A DNA stretch of 64,000 nucleotides from Streptomyces sp. NWU339 (GTDB lineage: Bacteria; Actinomycetota; Actinomycetes; Streptomycetales; Streptomycetaceae): the NCBI RefSeq assembly GCF_003143855.1, contig NZ_QFRK01000007.1:176524-240523 (forward strand). Reading direction: 5' to 3'. This document shows, piece by piece, positions 53,599 through 61,466 of the stretch. Each line of letters begins with the position of its first letter. Positions within the stretch are counted from its first letter, which is position 1. Under the pieces are notes generated by a model. That model had not been told where the DNA came from, did no database searches, and saw only the letters and a program-made list of their open reading frames with translations. The translations under genes and the position numbers were made by a program.

Positions 53599-54941
53599 GC
53601 GGGCTCCTCCGTCGTGTGCTCTTCCCGGGCCAGGGGCGTGATCCGCACCCGCTCGGCGACATGCCGGTCCAGGGTGCGTACGTCGATCACCGCGCGGCCG
53701 CCCCCGGGCAGCTCGACGGCGATCCGGTCACCCACGATGGGGAAACGGCCCAGCCGGTCCACGATCAGCCCGGCCACCGTTTCGTAGTCGTCCTCCTCGG
53801 GCAGCCGGACGCCGGTCGCCTCGGCCACCTCGTCCAGCCGGCGGCCCGCGTCCACGAGCCAGCCCTCGCCGTCGGCCACCGCGAGCTCGGTGACCTTGTC
53901 GGACTCGTCGGCGATGTCACCGACCAGCTCCTCGGCGATGTCCTCGTAGGTGACGATGCCGGCCACCCCGCCGTGCTCGTCGAGGACGACCGCGAACTCG
54001 TCGTCCTGTTCGCGCATCCGCGCGACCGCGTCCGGCAGCGGAAGCGTGTCCGGCAGCAGCAGGGGCCGCCTGGCCATCGCCCCGGCCGTGGCGCCCGTGA
54101 GCCGCCCGGCGGGCACCGCCATCAGCTCGCGCACGCCCAGCACCCCCGCGATGTCGTCGGGGTGATCGCCGAGCACGGGGTAGTTGGAGTGGCCGTGCGC
54201 GGCGATCAGGGCGACCGCCTCGTCGGCGTTCGCCTCCCCGCGCACGAAGACGGCGTCCGCGCGCGGCACCATCACCGCGTGCAGGGTGCGCTCGGAGAAC
54301 TCCAGCGCGTGGTCCAGCAGGGTGGCGGTGTCCTGGGGCAGCGCCCCGCTCTCGTGGGACTCGCCGATCAGATGACCGAGCTCCTCCAGCGTGGCGCCGT
54401 GGTGCAGCTCCTCGACCGGCTCGATGCCGATGCGGCGCAGCAGCCGGGAGGCCGCGTTGTCGAAGATCCGCACCACCGGTCCGACGACCTTCAGATACGC
54501 CAGGGTCGAGCCGGCCAGTGCCTTCGCCAGCCGCTCCGGCACGGCGATGGCGAGGTTCTTCGGGGCCAGCTCGCCGAGCACCATCTGGACGATCGTGGCC
54601 AGCACGAAGGCGAGCACGACGGCGATGCCGCTCACCGCCGAGTCCGGCAGTCCCAGGCCGGACAGCGCCGGCCTGAGCAGCGCGGACACCGACGGCTCGG
54701 CGATGAAGCCGACGACCAGACCGGTGACGGTGATGCCGAGCTGGGCGCCCGACAACATGAAGGACAGCCGCTCCAGAACCTTCAGCGCGCGGGCGGCCCT
54801 GCGGTCCCCGGCCTCGGCCTCGCGGGCGAGCATGAGCCGGTCCACGGAGACGTAGGCGAACTCCTGGGCGACGAAGTAGCCGGTGCCCGCGGTCAGCACG
54901 AACACGGCGAACAGGCCCCACAGGGCCTCCACGGCACTCAT
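53595..54941 (-). CDS. CNNM/CorC-type membrane protein with CBS and CorC domains
   Basis: A 448-residue full-length member: DUF21 membrane domain (VAQEFAYVSVDRLML, SGAQLGITVTGLVVGF, VLGELAPKNLAIAVPE), two CBS domains (HAVMVPRADAVFV onward; VVLDEHGGVAGIVTYEDIAE) and a C-terminal CorC/HlyC transporter-associated domain (DYETVAGLIVDRLGRFPIVG). Likely a Mg2+/Co2+ efflux factor. First gene of the two-gene leftward unit; a promoter should lie between 54942 and 55112. Confidence 0.88.
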   Translation of the reverse strand: MSAVEALWGLFAVFVLTAGTGYFVAQEFAYVSVDRLMLAREAEAGDRRAARALKVLERLSFMLSGAQLGITVTGLVVGFIAEPSVSALLRPALSGLGLPDSAVSGIAVVLAFVLATIVQMVLGELAPKNLAIAVPERLAKALAGSTLAYLKVVGPVVRIFDNAASRLLRRIGIEPVEELHHGATLEELGHLIGESHESGALPQDTATLLDHALEFSERTLHAVMVPRADAVFVRGEANADEAVALIAAHGHSNYPVLGDHPDDIAGVLGVRELMAVPAGRLTGATAGAMARRPLLLPDTLPLPDAVARMREQDDEFAVVLDEHGGVAGIVTYEDIAEELVGDIADESDKVTELAVADGEGWLVDAGRRLDEVAEATGVRLPEEDDYETVAGLIVDRLGRFPIVGDRIAVELPGGGRAVIDVRTLDRHVAERVRITPLAREEHTTEEPA

Positions 54942-55112
54942 CCAGCACCACCCCGCCGGGCGCCGATTTCAACGATTACGTGACGGGGCGGTCCGGGACT
55001 GTGTCCCGGGGGGTCCGTCGATCTGCCGGACACGTACGTGGCTCCTCGTATTCCTGCGGGTCGGGTCTGTCGGCGGTCCAACGATCCTGACGGGAGCCAT
55101 GTTCCCGCGACG

Positions 55113-55146
55113 GGCCGGACCGCACCCCTCCGGGTGCGGTCCGGCC
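55113..55146. terminator. Hairpin terminator after terB
   Basis: 15-bp perfect stem GGCCGGACCGCACCC (55113-55127) with its complement (55132-55146), 4-base loop, six bases after the terB stop. Confidence 0.9.
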
Positions 55147-55152
55147 TGCGGC

Positions 55153-55638
55153 TCACAGGTCGAACTCGTGGGGCGGCAGCCCCAGCGCGAAGCACGCCTC
55201 GCGGACGACCGCCTGCTCGTTCTGGTCGAAGTCGCCGTCGGCGCCGCCGATGACGATGCCGATCTGGATCACGGCGCGCGCCTCGGCGGGCTTCTTCTTC
55301 GCCTTCGCGACCTCCTGCAGCACGCTCACCTTGCCGAAGGCGAAGTTCGCGATCAGCTTGTCGAGGTTCTCCTCGAAACGGCGGCGCAGATCGTCCGCGG
55401 GGAAGTTCCGCAGGACGTCGTTGGTGGAGATGAGCTGAGCCACCCGCTGCCGCTCGGAGGGGGCGACCGAACCTCCCCCACTGCTTAACGCGTGGGAGGT
55501 GCCCCCAGCGGCGGCGACCAGGGCGCACATGGCCATGCTCGCGTCACGGAACGCACCGCTCTTCAGGTCGTTCTTCTTCGCCTCGAGCTGGTTCTGCATC
55601 TGCGACGCGGACTCCTTGATGCGGTCCCACAGGGCCAT
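55153..55638 (-). CDS. terB: TerB-like tellurite resistance protein with in-frame repeat insertion
   Basis: A 161-residue TerB-family protein, about ten residues longer than usual. MALWDRIKESASQMQNQLEA starts it and VIQIGIVIGGADGDFDQNEQ near the end is the second acidic, metal-binding loop. The first such loop, which in family members reads like AADGTVDPSE, is replaced here by an insertion rich in Gly/Ser (GGTSHALSSGGGSVAPSE) encoded by a REP-like palindrome. The inserted codons include TTA, so translation may need the bldA tRNA. Loss of the first acidic loop may reduce function. ATG at 55638 has GGAG five bases upstream. Confidence 0.85.
   Translation of the reverse strand: MALWDRIKESASQMQNQLEAKKNDLKSGAFRDASMAMCALVAAAGGTSHALSSGGGSVAPSERQRVAQLISTNDVLRNFPADDLRRRFEENLDKLIANFAFGKVSVLQEVAKAKKKPAEARAVIQIGIVIGGADGDFDQNEQAVVREACFALGLPPHEFDL
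55471..55509 (-). repeat. REP-like palindromic element inside terB
   Basis: On the minus strand it starts CTGGGGGCACCTCCCAC and ends GTGGGGGAGGT, forming a hairpin with arms ACCTCCC(C)CAC. Flanks match the intergenic copy at 52346. Its length keeps the reading frame open. Confidence 0.75.
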
Positions 55639-55720
55639 GCGCACTCCAAGTGTTCGGGTGTGGGGCGCCGGCTTCACGCCGTGCGGTCCGCCGGGCCCCG
55701 GATGGTGTCGACAGTAAATA

Positions 55721-55736
55721 TCTACAGCAGTGTAGA
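55721..55736. promoter_or_regulatory. Inverted repeat in the terB/sepF-like divergent region
   Basis: TCTACA-GCAG-TGTAGA, perfect 6-bp arms, in an AT-rich patch 83 bases from the terB start and 138 from the SepF-like start. The TACA/TGTA arms recall BlaI/CopY-family operators, but no such regulator is nearby. Confidence 0.5.
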
Positions 55737-55873
55737 AGTTAGCGGATCCTGTCCGGGGCAGCAGGCCACACCTCGGGCGCCCCGAGGTGGCAGAGTGTGT
55801 CGCATTGGGCCGAACGGGTGACCATGCGTAAGAATTGCCCGATGCAGACCATCAGCGCGAGCCGGGACGGAGC

Positions 55874-56290
55874 ATGCCGGTGAACAGCCACGACGTCACC
55901 GACGAACAGTGGGAGGGGCTGGCCCAGGTCGTTCCGCTGCGGGGCCGGGACGCCTGGCCGTCCTCCGTGGGCCACCGGTCCATGCCGGAGGCCGAGACCG
56001 AGACACGCCGCCGCCTCGTCGTCCTGCGGGTGAACGTGTTCGCGGACGCCCGCGACGTCGCGGAGACCCTGATGGCCGGGATACCGGTCCTGCTCGACCT
56101 GACCAGCGCGGAGGGCGACGTCGCCAAGCGTGTGCTGGACTTCAGTACGGGCGTCGTCTTCGGCCTGGCGAGCGGAATGCACCGCGTCGACCGCAACGTG
56201 TTCCTGCTGACCCCGGCCGGCACCGAGGTGACCGGACTGATGGAGGGCATGGGGATTCCCGGGAGCGGGCAGGGCTCCCGGCAGGGGTGA
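55874..56290 (+). CDS. SepF-like cell-division-associated protein
   Basis: A 138-residue protein whose C-terminal ~85 residues are a SepF domain: RRLVVLRVNVFADARDVAET, then GIPVLLDLTSAEGDVAKRVL, DFSTGVVFGLASGMHRVDRN and VFLLTPAGTEV. SepF anchors FtsZ to the membrane in actinobacteria. The gene is not in the division cluster and lacks the amphipathic membrane-binding N-terminus, so it is more likely one of the SepF-like paralogues (SflA/SflB type) known in Streptomyces. Start at ATG 55874; an in-frame TTG at 55835 is possible. Confidence 0.82.
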   Translation: MPVNSHDVTDEQWEGLAQVVPLRGRDAWPSSVGHRSMPEAETETRRRLVVLRVNVFADARDVAETLMAGIPVLLDLTSAEGDVAKRVLDFSTGVVFGLASGMHRVDRNVFLLTPAGTEVTGLMEGMGIPGSGQGSRQG

Positions 56291-56382
56291 ACTGCCGGGA
56301 GCCGGCCGGGGTGTCGTCCGATCGGGGGAAGACCGCGCAAGCGGAACGGTTCGCCCCGTACCGGAACCCTTACCTTCCGCAC

Positions 56383-57633
56383 ATGACCCCGCTGCTCCCG
56401 TCGCCGTCCTCCGTCCCCTCACCCGGGCCCGCGCCGGTTCCCTCCCCGCCGCCCTCCCCGGCTTCCCCGTCCGCGGCGTTCACCGCGCCCTCCGGCAAGG
56501 ACGCCACCCAGGGGCACCCCGACCGGCCGTGCGTCACCGGGCTGCTGCTGTCCGCGTTCGCCGGGCACCGCAACCTCGGGCTCCCGCTCGGCCCGTTCAC
56601 CCTGCTCGCCGGCGCCAGCGGCAGCGGCAAGACCAGCGCGCTGCGGGCCTACGAGGCGCTCGCCCGGCTCGGCGGCGGGGCCGAGCTGTGGGAGGCGTTC
56701 CCCGAGCCGGACGCGTGTGTGCCGGAGCGGGCCCGTGCCGACGCGCAGCGCCGCCGGGGCTTCCGGATCGGCTGCACCGCCGACGGTCCCGAGGGCCCGG
56801 TCCGGCTGGAGGTCGCCGTGCAGGCCGAACCGGAGCTGCGGATCGTGGGGGAGCGGCTGACGGCGGACGGGGTGGTCCTGCTGGAGACCGCGCTGCGCGA
56901 CCCCGGCCGACGCACCGTGCAGGCCGCGTGGCACACGGCCGGGTCGACACCGGTCACCCGGGCCCCGCTGCCCGACGACCGGCTCGGCACCGCGATGCTT
57001 CCCCTGCGCGTCGCGGGCAAGACGCCCGGACAGCGCAGGGTGCTGGCCGCCGCCGAACAGATGGTGGTCGCCCTGCGCTCCGTCTTCGCCTGTGACCCCC
57101 GCCCCGACCGCATGCGCGACCCGGTGCCGCTCGGCAGCGGGCGGCTGCTCGGCGGCTGCGGCAACCTCGCCGACGTGCTGTGGCGCACCCAGGCCGAGTG
57201 CGCGATCCGGTACGGGCTCCTGGTGTCCGCCGTGCGCGCGGCATGCGCCGGCCCGGTCGCCGGGCTGCGCGCCGAACCGTACGGCGCGGGACTGGTCCGC
57301 GCCCTGCTCGACCGGGGCGACGGCGTCCGCACCGACCTCGTCCGGCTGGGGGACGGAGAGCTGCGGTACGTCGCCCTCGCGCTGGTGCTGCTCACCGGGC
57401 CCGGTGTGCTGGAGGTCGACGCGCCCGGCGAGGTGCCCGCCGCGCTGCAGACGCTCACCGTGCTCGCCGACGGGCTCGACCGGGGGCTGGACCCGCTCCA
57501 GCGTGCCGAACTGCTGCGGCTGGCGGCGCGGATGTGCGAGCGCGGACACATCCGGCTGGTCGGCGCGGTGAGCGACGCGTCCTGGGCCGCGGGGGTGGGC
57601 GGAGTGACGGTGGTACACCTGGACTGTGACTGA
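56383..57633 (+). CDS. P-loop ATP-binding protein of unknown role
   Basis: A 416-residue protein with a Pro/Ser-rich N-terminal 45 residues, then an ABC/RecF-like ATPase fold: FAGHRNLGLPLGPFTLLAGA leading into Walker A GASGSGKTS near residue 75, and a late VLEVDAPGEVPAALQTL in place of Walker B. It resembles AAA ATPases of the DUF3696/RecF-like type found as standalone proteins; several of those act in stress or defence, but I cannot assign one. Its end overlaps the MazG-like gene by eight bases, suggesting a functional pair. Confidence 0.65.
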   Translation: MTPLLPSPSSVPSPGPAPVPSPPPSPASPSAAFTAPSGKDATQGHPDRPCVTGLLLSAFAGHRNLGLPLGPFTLLAGASGSGKTSALRAYEALARLGGGAELWEAFPEPDACVPERARADAQRRRGFRIGCTADGPEGPVRLEVAVQAEPELRIVGERLTADGVVLLETALRDPGRRTVQAAWHTAGSTPVTRAPLPDDRLGTAMLPLRVAGKTPGQRRVLAAAEQMVVALRSVFACDPRPDRMRDPVPLGSGRLLGGCGNLADVLWRTQAECAIRYGLLVSAVRAACAGPVAGLRAEPYGAGLVRALLDRGDGVRTDLVRLGDGELRYVALALVLLTGPGVLEVDAPGEVPAALQTLTVLADGLDRGLDPLQRAELLRLAARMCERGHIRLVGAVSDASWAAGVGGVTVVHLDCD

Positions 57634-58003
57634 CCAGACCGACCCGACCGACCCGACCGACCCGACCGACCCCACCGGCCCGCGCGCCCCCCTCGACGTA
57701 GCCGGACTCCAGCGCAGGCTCGTCGAGTTCGCCGCCGCGCGGAACTGGCAGCCGTACCACACGCCGAAGAACCTCGCCACGGCGCTCAGCGTGGAGGCGT
57801 CCGAACTGGTGGAGATCTTCCAGTGGTTGACGCCCGAGGAGTCGGCCCGGGTCATGGACGACCCGGAGACCGCACACCGCGTCACCGACGAGGTGGCCGA
57901 CGTGCTCGCGTACCTCCTCCAACTGTGCGAGGTGCTCGGCGTCGACCCGCTGACCGCACTGGACGCCAAGATCGACCGCAACGAGCGCCGCTTCCCGGCC
58001 TGA
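57626..58003 (+). CDS. MazG-like nucleotide pyrophosphohydrolase
   Basis: A 125-residue all-helical MazG/RS21-C6-type enzyme. The metal-binding pattern is clear: LVEFAAARNWQPYHTPKNLA, EASELVEIFQWL (ExxE) and DEVADVLAYLLQL (ExxD). It hydrolyses non-canonical or modified NTPs to NMPs. GTG at 57626 overlaps the P-loop gene. The first ~20 residues come from a 9-bp tandem repeat giving repeated Asp-Pro-Thr, which may vary in number. Confidence 0.87.
   Translation: MTDQTDPTDPTDPTDPTGPRAPLDVAGLQRRLVEFAAARNWQPYHTPKNLATALSVEASELVEIFQWLTPEESARVMDDPETAHRVTDEVADVLAYLLQLCEVLGVDPLTALDAKIDRNERRFPA
57641..57676. repeat. 9-bp tandem repeat encoding Asp-Pro-Thr units
   Basis: Four copies of GACCCGACC (the last with one change) inside the 5' end of the MazG-like gene. 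Multiples of nine keep the frame, so copy-number change would only alter the N-terminal tail. Confidence 0.9.
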
Positions 58004-58194
58004 ACCGCCCTCGCGCGGAGACGAACTCTTCACCGTCACGCTCCGTGGTCGATATGTCGACCGTTTTTGAATCGTTGTTCCCGTATTTTCGCCTCCTCCA
58101 TGGCTTTCTGACTGAAAAAGCTTCACTCTGGGTAATTAACGGGGAAGTTGGGTGGACGCGTGGGCAGCGCGTCGGACAGACAGGGGCAGCGCAC

Positions 58195-58671
58195 ATGGAC
58201 GCTGTGCGGCTGATAGCTGAGAGCAGACGGGCCCTGGCCACCGCCGGCGATGTGCCGGAGCTCTCGGCAGAGGTGTGGCAGGCCCAGGCCCTCGCCCAGG
58301 CGATAGGGAGCCGCCTCGCGGTCGCCGGCCCACCCGAACTGCGGGGCGAGGCACTGGGACTGACCGAACGGGCGGGCCGTGGCTGCGGTGTCCTGGACAC
58401 ACCGCCCCTCGCTCCCGCCGACCTGCGCGCGGCCCGGCTCACCGAACTGGGCGACGCCCGGCAGACCCTGACACACCTCGGCGGACTGCTCGGCGAGGTC
58501 GGTATCGCACTGGTCGGCCTCGCCTGCTCCGCGGACGACGAGTCCGCGTACTGGCAGTGCATCGAGGCCATCGACGCGGCGGACGAGTCCCGCGACCGCG
58601 TCCTGGAGATGCTCCGCAAACTGGCGGACCGCGACCGCGCCCTGTCGGAGCACGAGGCGGAGCGCACCTGA
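58195..58671 (+). CDS. Streptomyces small helical protein (DUF6099-like)
   Basis: A 158-residue, all-helical, acidic protein: MDAVRLIAESRRALATAGDV, then SAEVWQAQALAQAIGSRLAV, LGDARQTLTHLGGLLGEVGI and a C-terminal CIEAIDAADESRDRVLEML. I believe this is the family annotated DUF6099, restricted to streptomycetes, of unknown function. ATG at 58195. The 190 bases before it are distinctly AT-rich (TTTTTGAATCG, GAAAAAGCTTC, GGGTAATTAAC), so it probably has its own promoter. Confidence 0.7.
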   Translation: MDAVRLIAESRRALATAGDVPELSAEVWQAQALAQAIGSRLAVAGPPELRGEALGLTERAGRGCGVLDTPPLAPADLRAARLTELGDARQTLTHLGGLLGEVGIALVGLACSADDESAYWQCIEAIDAADESRDRVLEMLRKLADRDRALSEHEAERT

Positions 58672-58745
58672 AGGCCGTCCCGGTATCGCGGACGTATCGA
58701 AAATCGCATACGCCACCGCAACCGCCCCCCGTCTCCCATGGGGGC

Positions 58746-59456
58746 ATGAACCACAACGCATCCCTGTCGGCACCGCCCCGCCGCACACGCAGGACCGTGC
58801 TCCTCGGCCTGGCGGCCCTCGGCCTGGCGAGCGCCGTGTTCGCCGTGCGGCGGCCGCTCATGATGTCCGCCCCGATGTGCATGGCCGGACGGTGGCACGG
58901 CTGCTTCGACACGTTCAACGGCGTGGTGCTCATCACGCTGGTCACGCTGCCGTTGGCCGCGCTGGTGGTGTGGGCTCTGGCGCGCCGCCGACGGGCCGCC
59001 GGCGTCACATCGGCGTGGCGGATGTCGCTGGCCGAGGTGGGCATGGTCCACGGGACGGTGCCGTTCCTCTGGATGACCATGATGCCGGGCGCCGGGGCCG
59101 GCATCGTCCCCGGCCGGGTCAGCCTGGTACCGCTGCGGGACCTGCTCACGATGGGGACGCTCGGAATCGCCGGCAACCTGCTGGTCTTCGCATCGCTGGG
59201 GTTCTTCGCCCCGATGCGGTGCGCGGCGCTGGCGTCCGTGCCGCGGATCCTGGCGCTCGGGGCGGGCTGCTCGGTCCTGGTCGAAACCGCACAGTACGTC
59301 CTGCGGCTGGACCGGGTGTCCTCCGTGGACGACGTCCTGGTCAACGCCGCCGGCGCCGTGCTGGCCGCACTGGCGTCGCGCCGCTGGTGGCGCACTGCGA
59401 CAGAAGCGCCGTCGGACCGGCCACGCCCCGAGCCGGCGCCGACACCGGCGGGCTGA
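58746..59456 (+). CDS. VanZ-like membrane protein
   Basis: A 236-residue protein with about five membrane helices and the VanZ pattern: NLLVFASLGFFAPM, LVETAQYVLRLDRVSSVDDV and LVNAAGAVLAAL. VanZ confers low-level teicoplanin resistance in enterococci; most actinobacterial homologues are uncharacterised envelope proteins. It lies 68 bases ahead of a two-component system in the same direction and may be part of its regulon. ATG at 58746. Confidence 0.82.
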   Translation: MNHNASLSAPPRRTRRTVLLGLAALGLASAVFAVRRPLMMSAPMCMAGRWHGCFDTFNGVVLITLVTLPLAALVVWALARRRRAAGVTSAWRMSLAEVGMVHGTVPFLWMTMMPGAGAGIVPGRVSLVPLRDLLTMGTLGIAGNLLVFASLGFFAPMRCAALASVPRILALGAGCSVLVETAQYVLRLDRVSSVDDVLVNAAGAVLAALASRRWWRTATEAPSDRPRPEPAPTPAG

Positions 59457-59524
59457 GCCGCGTGTCCGGTGTGCCCACGTCCTCGCATACGTCGGCGATA
59501 TGCCGTGCTGCTTAGGCTTCGGAC

Positions 59525-60220
59525 ATGCGCGTACTGATCGTGGAGGACGAGCCCTACCTGGCCGAAGCCGTCCGTGACGGTCTCCGGCTGGAAGCGATCG
59601 CCGCCGACATCGCCGGCGACGGCGACTCCGCCCTGGAACTGCTCGGCGTCCACTCCTACGACCTCGCGGTCCTCGACCGCGACATCCCCGGCCCCTCCGG
59701 CGACGAGGTCGCCCGGCGCATCGTCGCCTCCGGCAGCGGCATCCCGATCCTCATGCTCACCGCCGCCGACCGGATCGACGACAAGGCGTCCGGGTTCGAA
59801 CTCGGTGCCGACGACTACCTCACCAAGCCGTTCGAACTGCGCGAGCTCGTCCTGCGGCTGCGGGCGCTCGACCGCAGACGCGCCTACGCCCGGCCCCCGG
59901 TCCGCGAGATCGCGGGCCTGCGCCTCGACCCCTTCCGCCGGGAGGTCTTCCGCGACGGACGCCACGTCGCGCTCACCCGCAAACAGTTCGCCGTGCTCGA
60001 AGTCCTCGTCGCCGCCGAAGGCGGGGTCCTCAGCGCCGAAGAACTGCTGGAACGGGCCTGGGACGAGAACGCCGACCCCTTCACCAACGCCGTCCGCATC
60101 ACCGTCTCCGCACTGCGCAAACGGCTCGGCGAACCATGGATCATCGCCACGGTGCCGGGTGTCGGCTACCGCATCGACACCGGCCCCGACACCACCCGTC
60201 CCGGCAGTACGCATGCCTAG
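59525..60220 (+). CDS. OmpR-family response regulator
   Basis: A 231-residue response regulator: acidic pocket Glu7/Asp8, phospho-acceptor Asp51 in LAVLDRDIPG, Lys in YLTKPF, then a winged-helix DNA-binding domain (LTRKQFAVLEVLVAAEGGVL, FTNAVRITVSALRKRLG). ATG at 59525. Its stop overlaps the kinase start by eight bases. Target genes unknown; the VanZ-like gene upstream is a candidate. Confidence 0.93.
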   Translation: MRVLIVEDEPYLAEAVRDGLRLEAIAADIAGDGDSALELLGVHSYDLAVLDRDIPGPSGDEVARRIVASGSGIPILMLTAADRIDDKASGFELGADDYLTKPFELRELVLRLRALDRRRAYARPPVREIAGLRLDPFRREVFRDGRHVALTRKQFAVLEVLVAAEGGVLSAEELLERAWDENADPFTNAVRITVSALRKRLGEPWIIATVPGVGYRIDTGPDTTRPGSTHA

Positions 60221-61292
60221 ACGCCCAGGGCTCAGCGTCCGACTGAAACTCACCCTCAGCTACGCCGGGTTCCTCGCCGTCGCCGGCGCTCTCCTGCTGG
60301 CCGTGGTGTGGGTGTTCCTGCTGCGCTACGTGCCCGACAACTCCCAGGGCCTTCTCGGCATCTCACCCAACCGCTACCTCCTCGTGCGCATCTTCACCCC
60401 CGCCGCGGCCGTGGCGATGGCCTTCCTGCTCGTTTTCGGCCTCGTCGGGGGATGGATCCTCGCCGGCCGGATGCTCGCACCGCTCACCCGGATCACGGAC
60501 GCGGCACGGACGGCCGGCAACGGATCGCTGTCCCACCGGATCCGCATGGAGGGCCGCCAGGACGAATTCCGTGAACTCGCCGACGCGTTCGACACCATGC
60601 TCCAACAACTCGAGTCGCACGTCGCCGAGCAGCAGAGGTTCGCCGCGAACGCCTCCCACGAACTGCGCACCCCGCTGGCCATTTCACAGGCACTGCTCGA
60701 CGTCGCCCGCAAGGACCCCACCCGGGACCGGGGCGAACTCCTCCAACGCCTGCAGGCCGTCAACACGCGCGCGATCGGCCTCACCGAGGCACTCCTGCTG
60801 CTCGGCCGCAGCGACCGCGGGAACTTCACCCGCGAGAGCGTCGACCTCTCCCTCGTCGCCGAAGAGGCCGCCGAAACCCTGCTCCCCCTCGCCGAACAAC
60901 GCGGGATCACGCTCGACGTCACCGGCGGGGCGACACGGACCGGCGGCTCCGCGGAACTCCTGCTGCGGATGGTGACGAACCTCGTCCAGAACGCCGTCGT
61001 CCACAACCTCCCCGCCGACGGCACCGTGACGGTCCACACCGAGGAGCAGGGCGACACGAGCGTGGTGCGGGTCGAGAACACGGGTCCTCCGCTCCCGCCG
61101 GAACTGGTGCCGACCCTCACCGAACCCTTCCAGCGCGGAACGCAGCGCGTACGCACCGACGAGCACGCAGGCGTCGGCCTCGGCCTCGCCCTCGTGCACA
61201 GCGTCGTCCGCGCCCACGACGGGACCCTCGACCTCGTCCCCCGCCCCACCGGCGGTCTCCTCGCCACGGTCAGGCTGCCCAGCACGCCGTAG
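60213..61292 (+). CDS. Sensor histidine kinase
   Basis: A 359-residue membrane kinase: helix 1 near residues 14-36, a short extracellular loop of ~25 residues, helix 2 near 60-82, HAMP domain, H-box ASHELRTPLA with His149, N-box NLVQNAVVH (Asn near 260), and G-box GVGLGLALVHSVVRAHDG. The small extracellular loop suggests sensing within or near the membrane, as in envelope-stress kinases. It pairs with the response regulator it overlaps. Confidence 0.93.
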   Translation: MPRRPGLSVRLKLTLSYAGFLAVAGALLLAVVWVFLLRYVPDNSQGLLGISPNRYLLVRIFTPAAAVAMAFLLVFGLVGGWILAGRMLAPLTRITDAARTAGNGSLSHRIRMEGRQDEFRELADAFDTMLQQLESHVAEQQRFAANASHELRTPLAISQALLDVARKDPTRDRGELLQRLQAVNTRAIGLTEALLLLGRSDRGNFTRESVDLSLVAEEAAETLLPLAEQRGITLDVTGGATRTGGSAELLLRMVTNLVQNAVVHNLPADGTVTVHTEEQGDTSVVRVENTGPPLPPELVPTLTEPFQRGTQRVRTDEHAGVGLGLALVHSVVRAHDGTLDLVPRPTGGLLATVRLPSTP

Positions 61293-61466
61293 GCATCGTC
61301 CCCGAGCGGAGTCGGACCGTCGACGGGAAGTCCGGTCGAGCAGGCGCAGAACGCCTGGGCGCACCTGGGGACGGTCACCCTCCGTCGCCGCGGTTCACCC
61401 GACCACCGGTCGCGGGCGCACGGGACCGGCCGGACCGCACCCGGCCCGACCAGGCAGGATGGAGAC

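Noticed and set aside
53917..54972. 351-codon open frame overlapping the larger CNNM gene on the same strand
   Set aside because: Arg/Gly/Ala-rich shadow frame; the CNNM frame has membrane, CBS and CorC patterns.
57641..57676. Regulatory iterons
   Set aside because: The 9-bp units are in frame inside the MazG-like gene and simply encode Asp-Pro-Thr repeats.
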